Shown: positions 35,511 through 47,500 of the stretch, in pieces
Position numbering within the stretch: the first letter of the stretch is position 1
How the letters are laid out: every line of letters starts with the position of its first letter
Assembly (NCBI GenBank): GCA_019914945.1
Contig: CM034100.1
Coordinates: 4,353,209 to 4,417,208 of the forward strand
Length of the DNA: 64,000 nucleotides
Source of the DNA: Typha latifolia
Lineage: Eukaryota > Streptophyta > Magnoliopsida > Poales > Typhaceae
Direction of reading: 5' to 3'
Made by a program: the position numbers and the translations under genes
Notes under the pieces: model-generated
Told to the model about the DNA's origin: nothing
Databases searched by the model: none
What the model saw: only the letters and a program-made list of their open reading frames with translations

Positions 35511-38500
35511 ATGAGAGCTCTCTTCCCAACTCCGCCGCCGCTTTCTCGTCTTATCCACCACCATGACAGCCTCCTTTGCCTCGTCTTCTTGCTTGTTCTG
35601 CTCGATTTCACTTGCTTGGGTAGTAGATTTCGATGCCAAGCCCAGTCGCTCCCGCAGCAAGAAGGTAAATATTAGCAAAAATGTCGCTCTGTTTTTTGTT
35701 TGTTTGTTTGTAGTGGGGCTAAATGAGATCATTAGATAACACGGATGTACAGTTTTAAGCATTAAAAGTATTCTTGGGACAGAGCATAGTAGAGGTAAAG
35801 GATCCGCACCTCAATAAGCCCAAATTAGTAAGGGTTAATGGTCTTGTTTCCAAAAATTGATGACTATATCATTATATAAAGTGAGTCAAACGAATAGGTA
35901 GTTTGTCGTGCTTGTTTCTTAATTTGCATACAATTGTTTGAAGATTCATTACTGAAAATTCATTGCTCAGGGGATCAATATTGTTGATCAACAATCACAT
36001 CATGCTAGATCACCTTCATTTATTTAGTTTTCAAGGATTAGCATCTCACAGTTAATTTCTCTTTAGAAGAGGGCTGCAATGAGATCCTATGATGCTCTCA
36101 TCGTAGTAGACTTGTTGATCAATCGGGTAACATCCTTATTATTGGTACTCTTGAGTTTGGATATTATTGTAACTTATACGAGTGGAAATCAGTGTCGATA
36201 GACTTCAGTTTCTTTTCTTCAAGAGATGTAACAACAGTAATAGTCATGTATAGGCTCCTAATATTCTCATATGTAATCACATGATAATAGTTGCTGATCC
36301 ATTTCCCTTTTCTTCTTTTATTCTTCTGTTTTATTTGTTGCAGTGGAAGCACTAAAGAAGATAGGAAACAAGCTTAAGATGAAGGATTGGAATTTCAATG
36401 TGGATCCATGCAGTGGGTCTGGAGGGTGGGTCAACACAACTGGACTTCTAATCAGGAATGTCACTTGTGATTGCTCCTTCGATAATCACACTGTTTGCCA
36501 TGTTGATAGCTTGTAAGAACATCCTGTCCATTTGAATCTTTTGATAGCATCAGTTCTGTAAATTGATCACGCTTTCTTCATTATTTTTCCCTTCTTTCTT
36601 GTGCACATTCATGCTTTCTCAATTTGTGACTTGTAGGCAGCTTCTGCGCCAGAATCTTACAGGTGTACTACCAGAGGAAATAGTCAACCTTACCTATCTA
36701 AGATACCTGTAAGTGGTTAACTAAAACTTGTAATTTCAAAATCTTTTGTTAATGACAGAGTATGGCATAAAAGACTTTATAAGTACTTTCTGTATAGTGT
36801 ATAATGACAGAGTGGTGGATTACAAGCTAACTTATACGGAAACCATCACCGTCTTGCTAAGGATATCATCCAATGTGACCCCAATCTGTTAAACTTTTGG
36901 TTGCAATTAGGAGTGTCAATCTAGCTTGTGGGCTTACAAGCTGTTTGAGCTCTGCTTGTCAAGCTCAAAATTTGAGCTCGTTTATTAAATGAGGCGAGCT
37001 CGAGCTGGGCTTGGCTTGGCTCCATATATATATATATAGTATGTTACTTTGTTTACATGACCATTGTTTGGTGTAGCTGGTTAGAGCATCTCTTCTCTTG
37101 GCATGGTGATCATAGTTGGAATACAATATTTAACTATTTTTAAGTGGGTGTATTTTTAAGTCATATTAGGCTATCATCTAGTCCCACATTGGGAAATATA
37201 TGCTTTAAATTGCCTAACTCAACTACCATGATAATATTGCAAGAGGCTTTTTTGAAATCGAGTCAAGCCGAGCCAACTGTGTAATTGGGAAAGTCAAGCT
37301 TGACGACCAAATATTACTAAACTCGTCGAGCTTGAGCCAATCTCGAGCTTGAATTTATCAATTTCAAGAGGAACTTAGCTCAGCTTGTTGACACCCCTAG
37401 TTGCGATCCTTCTCTTAGGACTTCTGCTATGCTATCTCTCCTTTTTATTGTTTCTTTGAAGAATGGGAATTTAGCATATAATTCTGCATTTGTTTTCGTC
37501 TCATAAGATTTATTTAGTTGAATAGAAAATATTTTCTATTAACTATGACTTTCTTCAACAGTGACCTATCTCGTAACTATCTAAAAGGTCCAATTCCTGC
37601 GGCATGGGCCAGCCTTCCAGTCTTCAATCTGTATGTCTCTTACTACCCCTCTATTATGTCATCTCTGGGTATCTGTAAAGCTATATGACACTATTAGTTG
37701 TTTGAAATAACTGCGACACATTGAGTATTTCAGATCCCTCCAAGGAAATCGCCTGTCTGGACAAATACCCAAGGAGCTTGGGAGAATGCCTAGGCTGAAG
37801 TCACTGTAAGTCTTGATGAATATTATTAGTGGAATAGGAGGGGAAAGAACTTAAAGAACTTATTATGATACAACAACTTGAATTGCAGGCAACTGGAAGG
37901 CAACCAGCTTGAAGGCCCTATACCTCCAGAGCTTGGTTTCTTGAGCACCTTAGAAAGATTGTGAGGCCCTCAACTTTCTCCTCTGAAACTATAAAACTTA
38001 CTTTATTAGCTTATTGCATCCTAATTAGCTTGAGAAGGGTGCTATTGGCTCGAGTTGATTCATGATAAACCAATCTCAGAGAATTCAAGTAATATATGAA
38101 ATTACTATCAATGAAGAAAAACTTGACAAATAACCTAAGTATTTAATGAGCAAAGTCATGAAAATTAAGCTCAATATTGAAATAGTTACTACAAAGATTG
38201 AGGATTAAATTACACCTTGAACTCCTTAGTTATAGGTTAATTTTACTTTCACCCTCTCATCTTTTTTTTCTCTATAACTTGAGTGCCCGTAATTATTAGG
38301 GAAATTTGCATATAACACCCCGTCTTTTAACGAAATCGTGGTTCACACCTTATACTTTCACTATTTTTAAATTGAGTTCTATGATTTAGCGAATATGTGC
38401 AGAAAACACCCTGTGTTAAATTTAAATTAACACCGTTTGGGCATTTGGCATAAAATGAGAATATTCCATTAATTAGAGATTTTTTATTTCTAAAACGACT

Positions 38501-41500
38501 AAAATGCCCTTATTCTTCTTCCTCTCTCTCTCTCTCTCATTCATTGACTTGGGCTTCACTGCACTTAACCCTCATCGTACTCAACTCGGCGGCTTCCGCT
38601 CTTTTGCTGGGGCCACAGCTTCTTCGAGACATTTCAGCATGGGCCGAGATGTCAAGCGGGGGTTGCTCTGCAGCTTTTGGCATATCGAGTGAGCTGGTGT
38701 GGATGTTGATCTTTAATGGCTTTTCGGCCATGTCGAGTGAGTCGGCGTGGATGTTGACCTCTAATGGCTTCTTGACCATGTCGAGTGAGCCAGCGTTGCC
38801 AGAGTTTTGGATTCCAGCATTGCCGATGTCATCGGGTATAGGTCCCGGTGCAGGATGATGAGGAAGGATGAGAGAGGAGGGCTAGGTTTAGATTAGATGG
38901 TGGAGGAGAGTTACATTGGGTTTAGTTGGTTAGGTTGGGTTGGATTTAGTTGGTTATGTTTAGTTGGGTTGGGTTGGGTTTAGGTGGTTAGGTTTAGGTG
39001 GGTTGGGTTGAATTTAATTTGTTAGGTTTAGTTGGGTTGGGTTAGATTGGATTTAATGGTTAAATTTAGCTGGGTTAGGTTGGGTTTAGTGGTTATATTT
39101 AATTGGGTTAGGTTAAGTTAGTATAAGTTGTATACGTATAAATTGGTTGAGGTTATTTTTGTAATCTTCTCAGTATAGTTAATTTAACCTAGAGATTTAG
39201 TTATGTTTAACTAACAGATCTAACGACATGGTGTTTTCTATACATATTCCCTAAATCATAGGGCTCGATTTGTAAATAGTAAAAATATAGAGTGTAAATG
39301 ACAATTTTGTTAAAAAGTAGGGTGTTAGATGTAAATTTTTCTAATTACTAAAAACTGATCAAATAAGTGTTTCAGTTAATCTACCATTAGGATTTTTAAC
39401 ATAATTTGTCACATGTTTATCACATAATCCCAGGATAAACCAAAACTTATTGCCCCCATTTTCTCCCAAATCAAAACCTAAATATAAACCTCACTGCCGT
39501 CTCATCATCACCACTATTAATATTTTTAAGGTCCCCTCCCCTTCCATGCCATGCCATGCATCCAAAATCTTGGCCCTTTTTCTCTTATTACACCCAATGT
39601 CTTCCTCCTTTTTCTTCCCAGCCCAAATCCTACGTAAATACCATTACCACCACAATAATCACCACCCCATCACTAATCTCATTGCCAACAAACCCTCAAC
39701 GCCCCCACAAAGTCTCAACAAGAACTCACTTATCCCATCCTCGAGGTCATCATGATTTTAATGGTGGCGAACACATTTGCCATATGAGTGGATACTTAAG
39801 GGCAAGGATAGCCATGCCATAGGCACGGCCCATGCCGACCATAGGTCGACACAACATGGCACTTGTCGCAAGGAAGGGAGAGAAAAAAGAAGGGAGACTA
39901 CTCACTTTCAGTCTTCGACCTCATCATTGCCACTCGTCATCAACGCCGACCTCATCATCGCTCGTCGCTTGCGTGCCTGAGGTTGCTGATGAAGGTGTCG
40001 ATTGCTTTGATGAGGATGCCCTAATCCCGGCTCAAGGAGGAAGAAGGCTCGAGTGGGTTGGGTCAGTTTTGAACAAAAACTTAAGTTGTGGATCCGACCT
40101 TAGAGAGTGGATCGTTGCTAGGAGGGGTGCCGTGCGACACCCCTCGTGCCTTGCTTAAGATTATAATTCATTTCACAACTTTAGTTAAAGATGTTGGCTG
40201 GTTTGACTATTTTCAATTGTTTATGGGATCAAAGTGTAATTGACCCAAAATTAAACATCCAACAAAATTTGACCCATATTGATACGGCATTGAGTCAGCA
40301 TGCAATTCTCTTGAATGAAGGGTGTGAAGATCTGATTAAGGATATAAAGTTTGTTGGAAGAAAATAATGTCATAATGAAAACGAACAACATTTTGCATCC
40401 CTCGCTAGTTTTCTGGTTTTGTTTATTGAAATGCAGAAATCTTTTTGGCTTGCCATTGTACTTCAGTTTAAATTTGATGTTTTTTTGCTAATGTGTATTC
40501 TCTAAGGTTTTCTTTAAATTATTATTTGTTCTTCTCTTACAGTTTCATTTCTGCAAATAACATCACAGGAGAGTTGCCCTTGACTTTTGCCAGACTGACA
40601 AACATGACAGATTTGTATGTTTCCTTCATATCTGATAAATCCATATTCTTGATTCAACAGCAAATTATAACTTGTATTATATTTCTGCAGTCGGATAGAT
40701 GGGAATGGCATCTCAGGAAAGATTCCGGATTTCATACAGAACTGGGGGCGCGTTAACAGAATGTTAGTCTCATTGTTATATTAGATGCCAACTACACATA
40801 GTTTGAAACTTAAATGTAAGTATGGCTGAAAAGTAAGATCCAGATACTGAAACATCGATGCCTCTTGATAAACTAAATTTGTAGAGATATGCAAGGCACT
40901 TCAATGATTGGGCCTATACCATCAAACATCTCTTTGCTGAGAAACTTAACTGAACTGTAAGAGCATCTTCCACACTTATTTTATTTTCTTGAATAATCTC
41001 TCTGGGATCTGAATTTCTACTTTGCTCCTAAAAGTTTACTTGGAATTGCTCTTAGTTATAACTTGTCATTAATCAGGAGGGTAACTGACTTGAGTGGACC
41101 AAGCATGACATTTCCTCCCTTACTAAATGCAGAGCATCTGACAGAATTGTGAGTTAGCTTGTGAAACTCTTCTCCAATTATTCATGGTTTTTTTAATATT
41201 TACGTTCATATTTTATTGTAATGTGATACAGGGTCCTGAGAAATTGCAAAATTTATGGCCAAATTCCTCCATATCTTGGGCAGATGAAGTATCTAAAAGT
41301 TCTGTAAGTTACTTTGGGTGGATATTTTACTTATTTGTGCTTTATAACTTTTATTATAGCAACTTGCAATAAGAGTGCAAGAAGAGGAACCAACTAATAA
41401 TGTTTGAGGGTTAAAGATAGAAAATATTGAAAATGCCAAGAAGGTCCATGTTTACTGATTTACATGTATATTTGCACAACCTAGAAGGGAATATAATTGT

Positions 41501-44500
41501 GCTAGATGGACAAGCAAAGCACTTTGATTTTTGAAAATGATGTGCTTTTATTGAAATATCAAGCTGCTATTCTATTGCTTGTTGGGCCATGGGCACTCTT
41601 TCTATGATAGCTATGTCCAAAACTGATGGGAGCTATGTTACGAACTAGATCTGGAACGATCCGGACATAATAAAGTGATGAAAATTTAAGTGGTGATAGC
41701 CTCACGAGATAGAATTTTAATGGCTCTAGTTTCACACTAATCGGGTGTCTGGATAAAAAGAAATAATTAAAACAGTGGAGAAAGGTCAGAACGGTAAATA
41801 TCCGACGTTGTAGCGGTCGTCGGAGAGGAAGGTGGTGGCTAGAGTTTGGGTGCTTGGAAGGGTTCTACGGTTACGATCTACTCCTATAAAGATAAAGATA
41901 AAGATGATTTAATGGCTACGATAAAAATGGTAAATATGATAATAAAAAAAAACTAAACTTAATTAATTCTCAATGCTTAGATGTTTGGATTTTCTTAAAC
42001 AAAGAAGTCCAACCCCTCTATATATAGAGGTCGGGTATAATGAGTCATACTCGGATTTAGTCCTAAAGGTTTATACGACTCGAACTAGGATTTGCCTTAG
42101 AAGTTTACATGACTTAATTGAACTTGCCTTAGTGGCTTACATGACTTAATTGAACTTGTCTTAGTAGCTTACATGATTTAATTGAATTTGCCTTAGTGGC
42201 TTACATGACTTAATTGAATTTGTGTTAGTGACTTACATGATTTAACTAGACTTGCCTTAAAGACTTACATAAGTATAAATCAATTAAAAGATAAATAAAC
42301 TTAATCCATTGAGCCTAATGTCATCATGATGTGATCTGATTTGGCTTGGTTAGCATCAAACTGTAAGATAGAGACTATAGTGATCTAATTTTCAAGTTGA
42401 TATACTGAACTTTTGAGGGTGATCATGCTAATTGAGTCCAGCTGCACTACACTTTGATGGGATAGACAACTTCCCAGATAATGTTCTTCCTGTTACAGAA
42501 TTAGTCTGCAAAATATCTTTTGATGTTCGCTCGAGTTTACATAAGTCCTAAGATAGGTACATCTTACTATGGTCATTTTGACATATAATTAAGAATTTCA
42601 TAAGCATGCTCAGGAGGATATCCACCTGGCCAACTTCCCTAAAGTAATGCTAATAGTTCTTCCATCATGTTGAATTAACATAATATGGAGGAGAGTTACC
42701 TAGGAAAATGTCTATATTGCACTTCTTCAACTCCAGTTCATGACAGGTAGAGGTTTTAGAAGTAAAAAAGAGAAAGTTGCCCAACCAAGATAAATGAAGG
42801 GATGATGTTAGGAGTAAAGAACTAAAAGTATTATTCTTTTTGTATCATAAACAAGTCCTTGAACAACAGTATTGTATGATTATTCATTATAGACCAATAC
42901 AAATGAAAAGAGAGATGAAAGAATTAAGTCATAGAAGAGAGATTAGTGGATGGTACTAAGAACAAGAAGAGAGAAAAGGGAATCCTGCAATAACTAGCTC
43001 ATCCACTGAAATCTTATCATTCAACTAATCCCAGATTATTATGTTCTGTGAGCCAATGAAGAGAAATTCTGCTGGAAATTGATTTACATTCCAAGTTTTA
43101 CTGTTCTAGTTGCAAACTGATTTGTATAAGTACTAGCTATACATCATTTTCAGACAAACTTAACTTTAGTGGGGGTAAAATGGCCAACCACATGATTAGA
43201 AATAAAATCATGGTTCGAACTTTTGGTTTAGGTTTTGACCCCTAGAAAAAATGAATATTTTAGGCCGAATTAGATTGGTGTTAGCCTATTGTGGTCCAAA
43301 ACAAATGTCAAAACATATAATCTTGACAGTTTTAGCCTGAGGCGTGTTTCGACTTTATTTTCAATAAGTTTCAGTCACTACTGTCCGTCTAGGGTGAAAC
43401 TTTAAACAATTTGGAATATCAGAAAGTCCTCAACTGTTCCAAAGCCCCATATAAGAAAATTACCTCGCAAAGACCTTAACAGACATCTTGAGGTTCTTCA
43501 CCTATAATTTTGCATCCTTTGCAGCTCCAAAATCCTGGAGGCAACTACCTTGTCTGATTCCCTTAAGCCAAACACCATTAAATTTGACAATTGGGATACC
43601 ATATACTGAGTAATTGAAATGAAGAATGCAAATTAAGTCATGCTCCTTATATATTGTTTTGGATGTGATATCTTTCCAGTGTAATGCTCCTCAAATTTCT
43701 AGAATTAGTGCTTTATGCATGTAAGCATAAAAAGCTGATCAATGAGATCACCCTATGAAGTAAATTTATCAATAATGTTATAATTTTTTTCCCAACTACT
43801 ACTTGTATGAGTTTGCTAGAAGAATCTATTGTTTTGTTCTGCATCTCATTCTTCTTGGTTGTCCTCCTAGTTCCACTTCTCTAGTTATTTCTTATGCTTA
43901 TAGGCAATTGAGATACTCAAATTTGAACGGTATCATACTTCTTGGTAGGTACCTAATTTAAAATTCTTTTTCAGTGATCTAAGCTTCAATAACCTGACGG
44001 GTCAAATCCCCAAAAACTTTGAAGAGCTGGATGAACTAGAATACTTGTAAGACATCTGCTTATGTGAGAATATTAAGATTTTCCTTTTGTCAGAATTCTA
44101 CATCAAACATCAATGTTTTCAATATTCATACTTCTTTCTTACGAACAATGATGCATTTAGTAGTTTTTTAGTCACATACCAGGCTTGATATTAATTTCCT
44201 TTATAGGTATCTTACTGACAACACACTAACTGGAGATATACCTTCTTGGATGTTGAGAAATAAGCGAAGCAACAAAGTGAACATGTACGTTGAAAAACAC
44301 ATGCTGTCAGCTTTTTATTAGTTTAGACTAGTACATGGTACACACTCTGGTATATGTAGTTTTTAATATATTTTTCTGTGGAACTGTCACCAGATATCTT
44401 AATTGTGAATAGAGATATCCTTCAGTCTCTAGCTATGATTTCACTATCTCTTTGCAGGGACATTTCTTACAATAATTTTACTGGTGGCACTCCGACCGAC

Positions 44501-47500
44501 TGCCAACAAGCAAATGTGTGAGTGAAATTTGTCAAGCTTTCTTCAGCAAATCTTCCATCTGGTGCCTCCTTTTAGTGTTCATGAATTTTCTTATATAATT
44601 ACAGAAACATGGTGGCCACTTTTTCTTCTTCAAAAGATCTGTAAGTCCTAGATGCTAATTCCCAAATATAATTTGTTATTCTTTTTATCACTTTGTCTGT
44701 TTCGGAGGTAGCGGTAAAAGCTGTTCTTTTGTCCCAGAGAACCAAATTGCTTGAAACACAATCTTCCATGTGCTACAAACCCGCAATGTAAGCTCATTTT
44801 TTAATATAATCATGAAAATGTACAAGTTTTTTGCAGAGTCAAAAAGAAAAAGTCCAATGATCTTCTCAATTAAGTACTTTGTGGACATTTTTGCAGATGA
44901 CTCCTTGTTCATTAACTGTGGTGGTAGAATGGTAATTGTTGATGGCAATGAATATGAGGATGACTCATCGCAGATAGGTACATCAACATTTTATCAGCCT
45001 GATAATGAAAGATGGGCATACAGCAGTACAGGGGACTTTGTGGGAAATGAAGATGCTGATTATATTGCTAGAAACACGTCAATACTTAATATAACTCACA
45101 CAGAGCTATATACTGAAGCTCGCCTAACGCCTCTCTCACTGAAGTACTATGGGCGTTGCTTATATAATGGCAACTACTCAGTGCGTCTTCATTTTGCTGA
45201 GATCATGTTCACAGAAAATCAAACTTTTGTTAGCAATGGGAAGCGTGTATTTGATGTACTTCTCCAGGTAATTAGTTTATCTTTTTTTTTCATTATTCTC
45301 CAGAAAATTTGGTCTGCAATATAGTGCCTAAAGGTCATAAATATTAGCTCACAGACTCATCTGATGTCTTTCATTTGTTATACAACCTTTGTATTAGAAG
45401 CTATAAATAAAATTAAGGGACTGATTTTAGCTAGCTGGGACTTGTCTATTGTGGATTGTTATGAAACTAAAAATTAGCCTGCAAGATCTGTTTGTACCTT
45501 TTTGTTACTTTTAATTTCAGTTGAACAAGTATAACATATTTAGTAAATATTTTCATGATAGCGTGAACATTAGAAATAATAAAAGTACTACTATCTGTAT
45601 TTGCTTATGAGGAAATGAAGAATGTGATTTCAGGGAATATCTTCTTCTTCCTTTTTTGTTCTTGATAAAAGTCCGATAGACTGGGAACAACATCTATTCT
45701 CTAATACTTTAATGGTTCTCTGATGCTGTTCTGACTAATGTTCGTGCTTATCCAGTATCTTGACAAACTAGATTCCTGCAGGGAAAGAAAGTTTTGAAGG
45801 ATTTCAATATTGAAGATGAAGCTGGTGGTCCTGATCGTGAGATCATAAAGAGCTTTACTGCTGAAGTGACGGACAATACATTGGAAATCCACTTCTACTG
45901 GGCTGGGAAAGGTACCACAGCCATTCCTGACCGTGGTGTATATGGACCTCTTATTTCAGCCATATCAGTTACACGTAGTAAGTCTCAAAATGATTAGTTT
46001 TTTTATTCTTTCTTCAACTCAATATATTTCTCAGGAAGCATTGTGTTACTCCATATCCTTCAAATGTAGGCCCTCGCTGGCATAAACACAGAGGAGTCTC
46101 TCATGGAGTATTGGTTGGTGTTGTAGCAGCTTCGACTTCACTCTTTCTAATTCTCTTGCTATTCCTTTGCACTAAAAGGTTCTGGCCAGGGAAGAGACTC
46201 AAAGGAAAAAGTAAGTTGATCTTCCAATTAATGATACTTTTCATCATTCTTCCTCCTTTCTTGGTTGTGAACTTGTGATAGCAATTTAATTCATGTAAGA
46301 CTAATATTACTATGTAAAATGTAAATTTTTAGTTTTTATGATTCAATATAAGTGACTTATTGTGACACAGAAAAATTATATATCCAAATCATTGTTATAA
46401 AGGAGGGTTTGATTTGGTGAGATGGTAAGTCCTGCCCCTTTGTATCCAAGAAGCTAGGGTTCCAAGACCTGGAAATAGTATCCTAAAAAATGATGGTAAG
46501 GCTGCGTACATCTCCCATTCTCAACTCCATGTAGGCGGGAGCCTCGTGCACTAAGATACTTTTTGTAAATTTTTGGCTTATTGCTACATAGACTTATATT
46601 TTAATAAGGTTTATGGAAAGACTTTTCTCAGTCATGACTATCAATTTTGCATCTCCCTCTTTAGATAGACTAATTAAATGCTTGAATTTTCTTTTGCATG
46701 TATATCTTCATCTTAAAATTCAGAATGATAATGTATTACTAGTGATGTTTTAAAATTCTCTCTTTTGGTTATTGTACTCACAGGATATATTGGCCATTTA
46801 ATGGAAGCAAATGCATCCGAGCTTCAAGCACGGGCACAATATCTTTTCAGCTTAAAGGAGATTAAAGATGCAACCAAGAACTTTGATCCTTCAAACAAGA
46901 TAGGAGAGGGTGGTTTTGGAGCGGTATACAGGGTAATCGACAAATTTATATTGTCATTCAAAATATGATACATTGCGAGACTTAGGAAATTGACTATGAA
47001 AAAGGAGACTGCAAATATAAATGCTTCATAATTGAAAAAAAAAAGGTAATTCTGATTAAATGATGAGCTGCAATTAACATGTACATTAGCCCGTGCTAAT
47101 TCTTTTGCTAAGAAATCTCGAATAAGCATTAAAATTAACCTCAAAGATTCATTAACTAAATGATCCTAAGCAAAACTCTAGGATGCAGCATGAAGAATAC
47201 TCAAGCATTCAACATCTCTTATAGACCATCAGATAATTCCCCTTTAAATCCGGAATTGGTATCAAGTACCCTTAGTATATGTTCAGGAACATCAGACAGA
47301 CAAAATATAAAAAGTTGCACCTCCTAATGTTTGTGTTCATATATTTGCAACATCTTGTTTGTAAAGTGAGAATTATGATGCAGTGACTTTCAAAGTTTAG
47401 TATGAAATTGATTTACATACTGTGATCAGGGAATACTAGAAGATGGTACTATAGTAGCTGTCAAGCAACTCTCTTCTAAGTCAAGGCAAGGGAATCGTGA

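Noticed and set aside
35328..35762. 144-codon minus-strand frame
   Set aside because: It is antisense to the signal-peptide exon of the receptor kinase, which is fixed by splice phase with exon 2.
38537..38858. Open frames within the MULE as a real gene
   Set aside because: They come from 48-bp tandem repeats and lack splice context or known domains. I keep the repeat itself as a feature.
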